Assembly: GCA_036244855.1 (NCBI GenBank)
Contig: BQKZ01000112.1
Location: 124,790 to 141,209 of the forward strand
Direction: 5' to 3'
DNA: 16,420 nt
Origin: Temnopleurus reevesii
Lineage: Eukaryota > Echinodermata > Echinoidea > Temnopleuroida > Temnopleuridae
This document shows, piece by piece, positions 1 through 10,331 of the stretch. The notes beneath the pieces were generated by a model, which did not search any database, was not told the DNA's origin, and saw only the letters and a program-made list of their open reading frames with translations. The stretch's first letter is position 1; each line of letters opens with the position of its first letter. Made by a program: the position numbers and the translations under genes.

Positions 1-585
1 TGTACACAATAATGCAAACATATGGACAATATCGAACACACAGTCTCACTGTTTACCTAAATACAATTGACCAATAGAATTAATCGTATTAATCCGAGCA
101 GATTTCCCCCACAAAGTTCGTCTTGATAGCTAGAAAGTAATTTAATAATTGCACATCAGAGTAAAAGGACTCGATCAACTCTGCCAGTCAAAAGGCGACG
201 TGTCGCACGGTAAATCGCATTAACTTCTCCCCCAGTCTACCGGTAGGCGAAGCCTCGATCTGCGCTCGCTTCAGACTTATTTACACGCATGGGTGCCGTT
301 TTAATCTAATAAATTAGTTTCATTGTTTGGGCTTTATGTTTTTATTATGGCTTTGAACATAAAAGTCTTTTCTTCTTTTCCGGGCGGAATTCAACGTGTA
401 CAGATTGTCCATGTGTGGGTACAATGGCGGAGATGTAATTGTCATGCATATTACCTGCAAAGGATCATAACATTAACATTAAATGGAAATACATAGAATG
501 AATTTCTCAGGATCAATTTTGTGCTTCATTCCTAACAAGTTATAATTTTATTCTTCCTATTTCCATCTGACGGAAAGTATTATTA
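1..585. other. Unassigned AT-rich sequence
   Basis: I see no gene, tRNA-like sequence or clear repeat here. There is a somewhat more GC-rich patch at about 180-290, with no open frame of note. The sequence runs directly into the GAT-rich minisatellite. Confidence 0.5.
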
Positions 586-1012
586 TTATGATGATGATGA
601 AGATAAATTACATGATAATGATGATGATGATGATGATGATGATGATGGTGGTGGTACTATTAATGGTTGGTAAGGAGGAGGAGGAGGAGAATGGTGATGG
701 TAACAATTACGATGAAGATAAATTATATGATAATGATGATGATGATGTGGTGCTGGTAATGGTTGTTAAGGAGGAAGAGGAGAATGGTGATGATAATGAT
801 AATGATGAAGATAAATTACATGATGATGATGATGATGATCGTGGTGGTGGTGGTGGTAATGATGATGATGATGATGATGGTGGTTTTGAAGCTGATGATA
901 ATGATGATGATGATGACGATGAGGATGGTGATGATGGTAATGGCGATGACGTGATGGTGGTTCTAATACTGATGACGATAATGACGATGCGCATAGTAGT
1001 AATGCGATAAAG
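586..1012. repeat. GAT/ATG-rich minisatellite with higher-order unit
   Basis: This stretch is dominated by GAT/ATG trinucleotides mixed with GGT and GAG/AGG runs. It is more than a plain microsatellite. The phrase gatgaagataaatta (with small variants) starts at about 596, 711 and 804, and each time it is followed by an ATG-repeat block, a GGT-rich block and, in the first two units, a GAGGAG-rich block ending in gagaatggtgatg. The unit lengths are therefore about 115 and 93 bases, with the third unit degenerating into long GAT runs. The open frames across it read as Asp-rich and Met-rich runs on the plus strand and Ser/Pro runs on the minus strand. Such runs come from the repeat itself, and there is nothing in or around them to support a protein. 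Confidence 0.85.
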
Positions 1013-1140
1013 ATAATATTAGGACTTTCAATTGCGTATCTTCATCTTTGTGTCATGCGATTTCTATGAGAGAGGTGTATAAAAAATTATGTAGATAGAG
1101 AGACTTAGGAATATGGAGACAAAAAGAGTCAATATACTAA

Positions 1141-1165
1141 AAGGAGAGAGAGGGTGAGAGAGAGG

Positions 1166-1197
<32 letters not shown>
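1141..1197. repeat. (GA)n purine tract
   Basis: An almost pure purine run, mostly GAGA with occasional GGG or AAA interruptions, ends in a clean (GA)n stretch before attttaaaaaggggg. Long homopurine mirror-like tracts can form triplex (H-DNA) structures in vitro; whether this one does is inference. Confidence 0.85.
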
Positions 1198-2435
1198 TTT
1201 TAAAAAGGGGGTGGTATTTTGGTGTTAATTAGCCGTGTTTTGATTTTGCTTTCATTCTAAAATGTATTATTTCAGGCTTGATATTTTGCCAATTATTTTA
1301 TCTCCGAACACAAAAGCAAATCTGTGTTAAAAATCATTTTTGATAAACGAGGTTTATTTTGCAACAATGTCACAGGAATGGGTGAATGTTACAATGGACC
1401 GCTAACATATGTTGCTTTATTGCGTTTTATTGATATGTATGAGCAATTCAGAGAATGATCATTGTGCAGAGTAACAATGAGAGAGATCAACACATAAATC
1501 TTCCTTTTTCGCCAGAATCCTGCCATAACGCTGATGAATGCTCCAGAATCGACCGGTATTTTGATTCCATTGAAATAAGTTATGTTTCTGTTCACATGCA
1601 TACATCTATGAATTATATTAATATTTGTCAACTAATGACAGATAGTTACATGAAAGATACAATCGCGCCGGCATACTGCCAGGGGATAAAAATATAGCGG
1701 AAAGTCATTTTCCGCCTAGTTCATTTTCCCAGCATTTTTTATTCATAATAAACCCCGCAGGGCATGTTAATAATCTCGGGCTCACAACGCGAATCGCTCA
1801 GTTCAGAGGTGCTAGCGAAAAATGTGTAATCCGCAACACACGCAATGGCTTAGAACCGAGTGTGCCTCTGTATGTGTGTGTCAGAAGTTGTGTGTGTATG
1901 TGGATGCGAGAGTGGCGTGGCGCCGCTCAGTGTGTGTGAGGGTTTCGAGGAATGGCAAGGGGTAATACATGTACCTCTTGGTATAAGGAAAGGGTGCGTG
2001 ATCCTGCATCGCGGGCGCCACTCTGCCTATCTAATCTGTACGTATTGGACTAGATATGACGGAGATGATGAGTTCTGTCAAGAAATGTTTTAGGTCGTTT
2101 AGGTCATGAAGAGTCATTTTAAATGCACAAGAGTATTTTCTTATTTATAAATGCATGTGATTTTCAAAAGGGTTGTGCATGTGTATAAACTTATTAAATG
2201 GCACATTTTCATGCTGTAGAATATACAAATTATGGAATTATTAGTTTATTTTCTATCATTCATGCCCTGATAATTGTAAAAGAATATCCCTTTTCTGCAT
2301 GAGTTTGTATTGCTATGAATAGTTTAGATTATTAAATTGGTTATATCTTTGATTATTCTCTTTTAGCGCTATAATGAACAAAAAACACGAAATGCACGAT
2401 GATATTCGAAAACCAACAGAAATTTGGAAATTATT
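1198..2435. other. Unassigned sequence with a GC-rich island
   Basis: No gene is recognised. A perfect 7-bp stem with a 5-nt loop lies at 1697-1715 (gcggaaa / tttccgc). From about 1860 to 1925 the sequence is TG-rich, and at about 1895-2050 it becomes GC- and CpG-rich, with agagtggcg at about 1910 and its reverse complement cgccactct at about 2017. The short open frame at 1860-2093 covers this island but resembles nothing I know. The rest is AT-rich. Confidence 0.45.
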
Positions 2436-2990
2436 GAATGAATGAATGACTTTATTACCAATCAACAACAGCATAAATAACAAACATTTCAAAATATAAA
2501 TGTATAAAGGATAATACAGTTTGGAGATGGTAATAGGACCCTACAGAAATAGCATCAAAGCTAGTGAGGCGTAGGACCCCAAATGGCAAGATAAAATTAT
2601 CATAACAATGATTTGATAGAATGGGAACTACATATTTACAATCTACTCATATTTACAATTTGGTGTATAAGATCACACACTGTTTAAAGTTGAAGAAGCA
2701 TACTGGAAAGAGATAAGAAGAATAGTAGAATAATAGAAGAAGCAGCAGAGACAGGAGAAAAGATGGAAAATAGAGAATGAAAGAGGAGAAGATAGAATTG
2801 TTCTAAGACTTGAATAGTATAAAAAAAATGCATTTACATAAATATCAATATATCTAAACATAATCACACAACATATACTTTTTAAGTTTATAACTAAAGG
2901 ATGTTACAGTATTCATATTTTTCAATTCCAGTGGTAGTGAATTCCACACTTTAACACCCTCAAGCGAAATGGCACATTATTATAAGAAAC
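2436..2990 (-). mobile_element. 5'-truncated non-LTR retrotransposon (LINE), 3' end
   Basis: Read on the minus strand, this ends with taataaagtcattcattcat, that is, a polyadenylation-like AATAAA followed by a short (CATT)n tail. Such a tetranucleotide 3' tail is characteristic of CR1/L2-type and related LINEs. About 400 bases upstream, the reading frame at 2854-2976 carries the typical C-terminal tail of LINE reverse-transcriptase polyproteins. Between them lies a 3' UTR-like AT-rich stretch. The element loses recognisable similarity at about 2977, where a stop interrupts the frame, so nearly the whole coding region is missing, as expected from 5' truncation. I could not identify target-site duplications with confidence. 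The clade assignment is a guess from the tail type. Confidence 0.7.
2854..2976 (-). pseudogene. LINE reverse-transcriptase C-terminal remnant
   Basis: The minus-strand frame reads 40 codons ending at a TAG stop (2854-2856). It contains GVKVWNSLPLELKNM followed by a short stretch and SYKLKKYML. The pattern 'G-[VI]-x-[VIL]-W-N-S-L-P' with a following 'F-x-x-x-L-K-x-x-L' is the familiar end of non-LTR retrotransposon ORF2 proteins, downstream of the polymerase domain. The fragment is opened by a stop (tta at 2977-2979 on the plus strand), so no polymerase motif survives. It is a dead remnant that would have served target-primed reverse transcription in the intact element. Confidence 0.7.
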
Positions 2991-4373
2991 AAAACAAATT
3001 ATCGGCAATATCAATATCAAGGTGAATTTTATGCATTTTTACAATATTTGTTTAGAGTATTAGCCTGGATTCAACCTGGATTTCGTAATTTTGATACCTG
3101 GGAAAGTAAAAAATTAAACCCATTGTTTCAATATACATCGCAATTTGATCAAACGCGAAATGTTTGTAATAATTATTGAATAAAAAATGTTACATAAACT
3201 TTAAATATTCTAACGAGATAAAGGAACGAATATTTCTTGATATAATTCAAATCAAAACTGTACAATAAAGAAATACGAAATTGCATCTCTCGCAAAAAAA
3301 ATCACCCCTTATAAAACACCAAGAACAACCAAAAGAAAAATTAATGTTCAAATGATAATTCATTTATTGAAATTATCATCATGTAACTGTGCTTCTACAT
3401 TTAACTGTAAATACAAGCATGGAAGGTATGAAAAAACATTCACATTTAAACTTCCAGTTAATGGTGATTTCTCAATACCATAAAGGACAATTTTTCAACG
3501 ATGATACTACAAGGAAAGAAAAAAAAGATGCATAGAAAAATATTCCATATTTGAGAAGAGTGTTTTTAGCAATCATTATAGAGCCTCCCCACTTTAGGTT
3601 CACACAAGTAATTGTCTATAAATTGCCCGCGCTAAATACGAGGATTTTCGCTTCCGACCTCTTTCTGATTGCGATTAAAGCCAGGGCGTCCCGGCAAATT
3701 TCCTCTCTCACAGAAGATGGAGAACTTACTAATCAAGTAGAAAGGTTACCTCTACTCCCCTCCTCCCTCTCTCTTTTGATGAAGTGTTTGAAGCCTTATG
3801 CCCGCCTCAAAACAAAAAAGAGCCTGGATAGATCAAGCTTTAGAGAAGACAAAAGAGTGAAAAGGGGAAATGCCTAAAAATGAAAGGACTGGCTCTCTGG
3901 TGAGTCGATGGAAATATGCTCGTTTATGGCTATGTACATTAACTGATGAAAAATGCCTTAAGACAGAGACTCAACCGGAATAGTATACTAAATATAAACT
4001 TTATCCTCACTTCTTTTGATATCCGTCCTCTGGTACTTCCAAATCTTATCCTCTCTCTCATCTCCATCTTTCTTTTTACGTCACCTTCTTTCGACTTCTT
4101 ATTTGTTGTACAGAATTTTGTATGCTTTATAACGTCATTTTTGTTTTTAAAATGTCATTTATCCTGCCATTCTGCCATTTATCCCATTCATTCTGATATG
4201 GAACATAATAAAAACGGGAAACGAATTAAGATGAATATCTGATCTGAACACAAAATGAAGGGGAGGCAGACAGAGAAATAAAATAAGCAGTCAGTATCAA
4301 ACTAGAGATAGAAGAATAAAGAAAACAGAAAACATAATTAGCAAAAAAAAAAATGAGAAAAAATGAGCGCCAT
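2991..4373. other. Unassigned AT-rich sequence
   Basis: No gene is recognised. A 9-bp inverted repeat (atgataatt at 3352-3360 and aattatcat at 3371-3379) can form a small hairpin. A 108-codon open frame at 3551-3877 begins MRRVFLAIIIEP and has no recognisable domain, repeat or signal. Its codon content looks random, so I do not call it a gene. A second frame at 3946-4242 is a hydrophobic reading of T-rich DNA. Confidence 0.4.
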
Positions 4374-4563
4374 GAGAGGAAGAGAAAGGAACAAGAGAAA
4401 GAAAGACAGAGAGAAGAGGGGAAAGGGACATAGAGAGAAAGAGAAAGAGAGAGGGAGGGGAGAGAGAGAGAGAGAGGGAGAGAGATAGGGGAGAATGATA
4501 GGGAGAGGGAGAGAGAGACAGACAGACAGAGAGAGAGGACAGGGAGAGGGAGAGAAGAGAGAT
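4374..4563. repeat. Long imperfect (GA)n purine tract
   Basis: About 190 bases are almost entirely A and G on the plus strand, with GAGA and GGGA motifs and a short (GACA)n interruption at about 4517-4531. The complementary pyrimidine strand gives long Ser/Leu/Pro open frames, which are artefacts of the repeat. Confidence 0.85.
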
Positions 4564-5263
4564 AGGATATAGGATATATTACGACCGTCCCTTGCAGCTC
4601 TGTATTGATACATCCACCTCGCTCTTGGTGAACTCCCGGGGAAGATTCGGCGGGCATGCGATGAGGGAGTCGCTCAATTACTACCAAGGGAAATCATCAA
4701 ATAGTGACTTAAATCGAAAGAGCCCATGACCTCACCGCTTAATCACTCTTCAACCACAGGAGCTAAATCTTAACGAAAAAAAGGAAGAACCTCTTAATAA
4801 GAAAGATAGAAGACGGCGTTTTCTTGCAGCGATATAGAGTCATTATTTTGCATCATTTTATTGGAGCGATCGAGAGGATGCATAGTGGTAAGACAGCTGT
4901 TATCTGAACTCATACATTAATATTACATCAAGCATTCCGTATGATCATTTGAAAAATAGAACTAAGCGCTTTCGCACAGAAACGGGTCTGGAATCAAAAC
5001 ATACAAAAATGAACACGAGGGTATTCAGAATCCCCCCCCCCCAAAAAAAATGATGTCAAGTTGCTTTCGAATCACAAAACCAATGTGCAAATAAATCAAA
5101 CGTAAACGCTTCATACATTCTTTATTGCTAGAATAGATCATTCGCGTATTAGAAGTAGTAAACTTTCTTGTCTTTTTTTTTATAAATGAAAAAATGTTGA
5201 TAAAAATCATGTTTTTCGATGAAAATAAAATGTCGAAAATGTAGATACAGTAATTTCATTCAA
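4564..5263. other. Unassigned sequence with an exon-like GC island
   Basis: At 4591-4597 there is a weak splice-acceptor-like cccttgcag. It is followed by a plus-strand frame open for about 43 codons to a TGA near 4730 (CIDTSTSLLVNSRGRFGGHA and onward). This frame matches no family I know, and the upstream pyrimidine tract is poor, so the exon idea is weak. Further right are an 11-C run with 8 A's (5032-5050) and AT-rich DNA. Confidence 0.3.
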
Positions 5264-5274
5264 TCCCTCCCCCC

Positions 5275-5330
<56 letters not shown>

Positions 5331-5336
5331 TCTCTG
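5264..5336. repeat. (CT)n microsatellite
   Basis: A nearly pure pyrimidine tract, mostly CTCTCT, begins with a CCCTCCCCCC segment and is broken by short CCC runs. It is the reverse-orientation counterpart of the GA tracts elsewhere in the window. The leucine/serine repeat frame across it is an artefact. Confidence 0.9.
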
Positions 5337-6840
5337 ACTTTTTTAATACATTCATATTTGTATATACTACCGTTCTGAAGATTAATATAATGAAATCACT
5401 TTCAATGTAAATGGCAAATTCTTTATAATTAATTTACATTTGGATGCATATTCATACATTATATATAGATACGTAAAAATTAGAATAGCAAACAGTGTCT
5501 TAACAAGCACAACTTTCATTGCAAAGTAATATGTGGAATTCATTAATTCTATTCTCCTGAGAATTGTTTTATTTGCATATTGCTTAAATCTTTTAAAATA
5601 CTAATCTAAGTTTTTGCTTCAATTTTAGTCATCATCATTCACTTCCCCTGATAATTTCTCTCAATAATAACTTTAAATATCTTCATTTGCAGAGTTCATT
5701 GTTAAAATCCAATGATCAATTTTCCTCCATTCTCTCTTCAAAGTCCCTCTTTCCTGTCCGGATATTATCAACAGGTTTACTGTGTATACAGGGAAGCCCT
5801 ACCAGCACCCCAGCTCCGCTACCAAGCATCGCTAGCCGTTGCTATGGAGCGGGATGCAGAATGGATGTTGGCGTGTGGAGGAGAAGGGCGGATGCGAGAA
5901 ATCAGCCGTGCATTCAAGGGCTCTTGAATCCCTTCCGCTCGGCTAGCCGACTGGTAAACACTCCCATCGACACATACAGCGTTTGGAAGGATGAAATTTA
6001 CGGAGGAAAATACAGTTAGGAATCTATATCATCGGCAGATTTCAATGATATTAAGATAGATGTGATAATATGTATTCTTTGGAATAATAGATTACTTGTG
6101 AAAACATTTTCAGATCCTTACATCAAAATGACAGGAAGTAGCATCAGCGTCAATCGCATTACGTAAGCAGGAATAAAAATAACCCATCAAAATGGCGCTC
6201 CAAATATTTTTTTTTTCTTAACGCTATCATATTTTACGGCATTGTCATGCACACCAGAAAGAAATGTTATAAAAGATAACATCAATTTATTTTGTTAAAG
6301 AAAATTAATGTTTGCTTCGGGACTTTGGACGATTATTTTACGTTAGAAATAGAATGTTCGTCACACTTGTAGGAACCTTGTAAAAAATTGTTTCAAAATA
6401 TATTATAAAAATGTAGGTGGTGTGGGGCTGGTAGAGGCTGGGCAAAATACTGTTGAAATTCACCTTTTAATCAAATTATGATCAAAAATCGAAAACCATG
6501 TCCACGTGTTATGAACATATCTAGTGCGTGAGAAATTCTAACCCCATTTAACATGTATTCTTATTCAACACATTAATTTTGTTAAATGTGCTGTAAACAC
6601 GGTAAAGGGGGTCTTTCATTAATTAGTCTCGCCGCACTTGGCAACAACATGCTTCGACGTGACAAAAATAATGTCATTTCTAACAAAAATCGATGCCTAA
6701 TATATTGATGTTTGAATCTTAATCAGATCACGGTCAAATTGATGAGAACTGATTCGATCGAGCTAACTTATAATGGCAATTACAATTTTCATTTTCTCAC
6801 AGATCCCAACACTTACACATGAAGCAGAGTCTCATCAGAG
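5337..6840. other. Unassigned sequence containing a possible exon
   Basis: Mostly AT-rich with no recognised gene. The exception is the GC-rich block at about 5740-5960, listed separately. The remainder (5960-6840) has no tRNA-like sequence, inverted repeat or open frame that I could support. Confidence 0.4.
5780..5953 (+). other. Possible exon-like GC-rich block
   Basis: A block richer in G and C than its surroundings is preceded by a pyrimidine-rich stretch and acceptor-like ends (atcaacag at about 5767-5774; tgtatacag at about 5783-5791). It is closed by a donor-like ctg|gtaaac at about 5951. Two frames stay open across it. One reads REALPAPQLRYQASLAVAM and continues to a TGA at about 5925; the other stays open to a TAG near 6017. 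I recognise neither as a known domain, so no product is proposed. It could equally be a conserved regulatory element or chance. Confidence 0.15.
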
Positions 6841-6853
6841 TTTTCCCGCCAAA
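6841..6853. promoter_or_regulatory. E2F-like site
   Basis: ttttcccgccaaa matches the classic E2F/DP consensus (TTTSSCGC with flanking A/T). A CACGTG E-box lies close by at about 6887-6892. No transcription start or gene is seen next to them, so any function is inference. Confidence 0.25.
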
Positions 6854-6902
6854 TGTTTGGTCACAAATTAGCGGGTTGATTACGCGCACGTGTGTCCAAT
6901 GA

Positions 6903-6948
6903 TATGGGGGTAGATACTCACTGCTTCAGGCGGTATCTATCCCATACC
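6903..6948. other. Hairpin-forming inverted repeat
   Basis: tatggggg-tagatac (about 6904-6917) is complementary to gtatctatcccata (about 6933-6946) over some 13 base pairs with one asymmetric base. The loop is 15 nt. It is too short for a usual animal pre-miRNA. Confidence 0.5.
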
Positions 6949-7675
6949 TATAACTAAGCTCATGATGTAATTATAATGATCATTACGTATCAGAGTCTGC
7001 CTGGCTACACCTTCATAAAAGAAGATCCACTTTTTACATTTATTCTTTAAGATAATTGGTTTTGAAAAAAAAATCATAATCATGCAAAAAATCATATTGA
7101 GGCTACCCTACTTTTCCCGTATCCCTCTCTTATCTCCTTTCGTGGCAATATGCGGATTAGGTAGGGGTTTATTCATGTAAATTTCTCCGGAGGAAAATGA
7201 AATAAGAAAAACAGTGGGGAGTCATTAGTGATGCTATATGTGTTTGTTATTTTGACAGAGTATCGCGATTGGCGCGCGCGGATTACGAATTGAGCCCGTG
7301 AAGAGGAGCGCTTGTCAGCTGACGGTGAAGGCTCGGGCAACTCACCGCTGGTGAACGGCGCGAGCCTGGTTACCTGCATGGTATCGGGTAATTACTTCCA
7401 GAATTACTTCTCAAAAACAATCAGTGCGAGTCATCACTCTGCTTTATGATCTCCAGTAAAGCACAAGAAAATGAGCAAACGTCAAAGAGAGGAGAGAGAG
7501 AAAAAAAAGAGAGCACAGAAATGATCGTTTATCCTCTGTCACCCTGACTGCTTAGTCACACTCTGGTCTTTTATAAGCAAGCAGAATGGGGCGAAAATTT
7601 TAGATTAAACATAAACATACCACCTCCTATTTCGAATAAGCATTTTAAAAGGAAAAATTTGCGTACGACCTCTTC
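6949..7675. other. Unassigned sequence with a CpG-rich patch
   Basis: The patch at about 7255-7380 is CpG- and GC-rich (gcgcgcgcgg, cggcgcgagcc) within otherwise AT-rich DNA, as expected of a promoter-like or regulatory island. On the minus strand it contains an ATG with donor-like sites nearby (cag|gtaacc, and gcg|gtgagt about 35 bases further), so a tiny first exon is conceivable. I recognise no product. Confidence 0.3.
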
Positions 7676-7702
7676 TTTTTTTTTTTTTTTTTTTTTTTTT
7701 TT
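7676..7702. repeat. Poly-T run (27 nt)
   Basis: A pure homopolymer of 27 T's. A poly-A tail of a retrocopy on the minus strand would look like this, but nothing to its right resembles a SINE or a processed transcript. A 19-nt match to a sequencing adapter follows 28 bases later (see findings). Confidence 0.9.
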
Positions 7703-7730
7703 GTCAGCTCTTGGGATACTAAGTATGCTA

Positions 7731-7749
7731 GTGACTGGAGTTCAGACGT
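7731..7749 (+). other. 19-nt identity to Illumina TruSeq adapter
   Basis: gtgactggagttcagacgt is identical to the first 19 bases of the TruSeq read-2/multiplexing adapter; the next base departs from the adapter. The 12 bases at 7713-7724 match 8 of the 12 bases that end the P7 flow-cell sequence, at the spacing expected for a 6-nt index (7725-7730). The probable reading is residual adapter in the assembly or a chimeric read. A chance match is possible but unlikely. Confidence 0.5.
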
Positions 7750-8862
7750 TCAATGCGAGGAGAAATGCAAAAGGGAAACACATGACTGACGTTAGATTCG
7801 TCCGACGTGCACTCGACGAACGCGTATTTCAGCCAAGCGTCTTCCCATGGTAATTCTGCACCTACGGAGCCTATGTGGCGTCCACATCGAATACACTGGC
7901 AAAACGTTAACTCTGTCTAAACCCAACTCTGTGACTGAGATTTAAGATGTGTTTCATGCTCGTTATGATTTGGCGCCATAATGAGCAGAGAGAAACGAAA
8001 ATGAACTGCAGATAATTCGAGCGCCAAGATGAAAACGCGTTAACCACCTGTTCAATTGGACTCAGTGTCAATTGCATACCACGCATGCGCAATTGTTTTT
8101 TTTTGTAATTTATTACATGTTCAGTTTTCTCAAAATATGTTTAATATCAATACATGAATAAACAAAGAAACGTCCAATACATTTTTTTTTCAAAATAATA
8201 ATCAACGGTCCTTAATAAATTCAATTCTTGATGTTCGTTGCTCAATTTCAGTACTAATTTTTACAAAAGCTGTTCAGAGGCTAACGTTGCATTGTCATAA
8301 TAGATATGAGGAAAGTATTTTAATCGCCTGTATAATCTTTTCTTCTTCGGTAGCCATAAAACGCTAGTGATAATGATCATAAAGTGGCAATAACATTGTT
8401 ACACATTTAATATATTTGTAAACAATAAGGATACCGTTCGAATCAGAAATTTCGAGGTAATTTCTTTGTTTTTACATTTACATTAAATCTATTTTCCTCA
8501 TTCATTCAATAACAAATAAACATACGAACAATTATACAAAGAAGAAACAAATCAAATACAAAGAAAATACAAAACACTTAAGGTAAATGAACATAAATTA
8601 TATAACATAGCAACATGCGAATGAAATATGCGGAGGCCGACCCACATTTCTTTGTGGTGTTGAGAGCAAAAGTGAAATGTTTGGTATTTTCAACCAACAA
8701 AGATGAACTTTCACAAACGTCATAAATTATGGACTTTGTCTGAAAGGTCCAATCAGAAAATCATAATGAGGTAGCTAGCCCACGTGTGTATGCCTAACAT
8801 ATAAAAAAAGATGACATTTGCAGTGGAAATTCTTGGATAATTCGTTCAGCTTTCACTCGACG
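7750..8862. other. Unassigned AT-rich sequence
   Basis: No gene recognised. Small open frames at 7659-7853 (plus) and 7907-8092 (minus) have no recognisable content. The possible LINE 3' end at 8498-8700 is listed separately. Confidence 0.4.
8498..8700 (-). mobile_element. Possible LINE 3' end
   Basis: On the minus strand this ends ttattgaatgaatgagg, similar to the tetranucleotide (GAAT)n-type tail of the LINE at 2436. Upstream is a T-rich stretch and the phrase caccacaaagaaatgtgg, which looks like LINE 3' UTR sequence. No reverse-transcriptase residues are visible, so the call rests on the tail alone. Confidence 0.3.
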
Positions 8863-9159
8863 TAATAATAATAATAATAATAATTATAGGTTCTTATATA
8901 ACACTGACTTTATCAGTCGTCCCTAAGCGCTCTACAATGTAGCATAATTACCCTGGCTTTAGCAGTGCAGCTGCAGGTAGCGCAATGCATTTCATGGAGA
9001 AAAAAATCCTGCCAGGTACCCATTCACCTCATCTGGGTCGAGTGCAGCACAATGTGGGTGAATTTCTTGCTGATGGAAATTAACGCCATGGGTGAGACTC
9101 GAACTCGCGACCCTCTAGTTGAAAGGCGAGAGTTCTAACCACTACACCACGACGCCTCC
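8863..9159 (-). mobile_element. tRNA-derived SINE, near full length
   Basis: Read on the minus strand, the element begins with a tRNA-related head at about 9159. The A box is tggtgtagtggttaga (complement of 9134-9149) and the B box is gagttcgagtctc (complement of 9094-9106). The loop between them contains ctttcaa, as in tRNA-Glu(TTC), although the anticodon stem is degraded. A central body follows, containing the phrase gtgctgcactcgacccag, then a 3' part with agcgcttagggac and ttatataagaacc. It ends in an (ATT)n tail at 8863-8890. The order of Pol III promoter head, unrelated body and short-repeat tail, about 300 bases in all, is the standard SINE layout. Such elements use LINE machinery for mobility. 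Target-site duplications are not convincing, so the insertion is probably not very recent. Confidence 0.85.
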
Positions 9160-10331
9160 ACTATAAACACTAATTGACATAAGACAATTTATACTCCTTC
9201 TATTTCCTTCTTATACAGTCTGCTTCTTCTCCGCATGCTTTACGAAATGCGGTTATTATGTTCATATTCATATCAATCTACAATACACTCTCTGAATATT
9301 AGGGCAAAAGTTACTCCAACACTGGGCAATGTACTTTTACAACTATTGAACAATATCAAACTTTACGGTGGAATCGCAAAATTATACCATAAGTTGGACA
9401 TATTCTAGAGTCTAAACAGCTACTGGTTTGTATATATCAAACTACACGTACCAGTATAAAAGCAAATTCAACCATCATGACCATCAATGAAATATTAACC
9501 AATAGTTGTTGGAAGTGTATGTTACCCAATGTAAGGTAAACCTTTCACCAACGTTTTAAGATTGTGGTTTAAAGTTTGTTCAACCGATAGTGATATTTTG
9601 CTTATGTCGGTGGATATTAACAAATTAGGGAACGTTGACAAAAATACAAAGAATTTGATAAACATGTTTAATTAATGGTAGCAAGGACAGCATGTTTCCA
9701 AAAGATTGGAGAGTGTAGAAAAATATCTTCTCTTCTACTTTTGTTCCTTCTGGAACAAATAACGCGAAGTGGTCATTTTGCACACGCTTTGAAGCAAAGG
9801 GATCAAATGTTACCAAGTCTTTCATTAACATTGAAGCGGTCTAGAGACACCACATCGTTCTTTTAATGACTGCCTTAATGAACTGATGACATGACAGAGG
9901 AAGGGTAACATGGCCACGATTTAAGGCGATTTAAGAGAAAAGAGAGGGGTTAGAAAGAAAGAAATCGCGAGACTAAGAAAGAAAAGATGGACTCCAAGAT
10001 AGTGAATCCGGCCTGAAATGCATTAAGTTGATTAGTTTTTGTTATGGCGCACAACGTACTCTGGGCCAAATGCGCGCGTCCACAAAAAAGGAGGGAAAAT
10101 TAGAAAGAGAAAATACGCCGCAGAGAGAGGATGTCGTCTGCTACGCAGCATCCAACGCGAGAGGGTGAGAGACCGAAGGAGGAAAATTTCATTACTCTGA
10201 TTGCTTACGAAATGCGAGTCTTTTTAATTTCAGCGGGCATACAGTGATGCGGAGAGCAGTCTGCCAAGAAATTTCACTCTCATTTTTTTTCTAACTCTTT
10301 TCAGAATCCCCCTGTGTTTTGTTCTTTCGGG
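9160..10331. other. Unassigned sequence
   Basis: AT-rich to about 9890, then more purine-rich with (GA)-like patches and a CpG-containing stretch at about 10040-10160. Overlapping open frames on both strands at 9625-9866 are unremarkable. I see no gene, RNA or element here. Confidence 0.4.

Noticed and set aside
596..960. CRISPR-like or protein-repeat array
   Set aside because: The repeated blocks are low-complexity and unequal, without unique spacers, and the genome is evidently eukaryotic.
588..1010. 140-codon Asp/Met-rich open frame
   Set aside because: It is the direct translation of a GAT/ATG minisatellite. Other frames are open as well, and there is no unique sequence or domain.
3551..3877. 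108-codon plus-strand open frame
   Set aside because: It shows no family resemblance, biased composition or supporting signals. A frame of this length is unremarkable in 16 kb across six frames.
4226..4687. 153-codon minus-strand frame with Ser/Leu repeats
   Set aside because: Most of it is the complement of a GA tract. Only about 45 N-terminal residues come from unique sequence, and these resemble nothing known.
5840..5856. RFX X-box (gttgctatgg)
   Set aside because: Only the left half-site fits; the right half lacks the required AAC.
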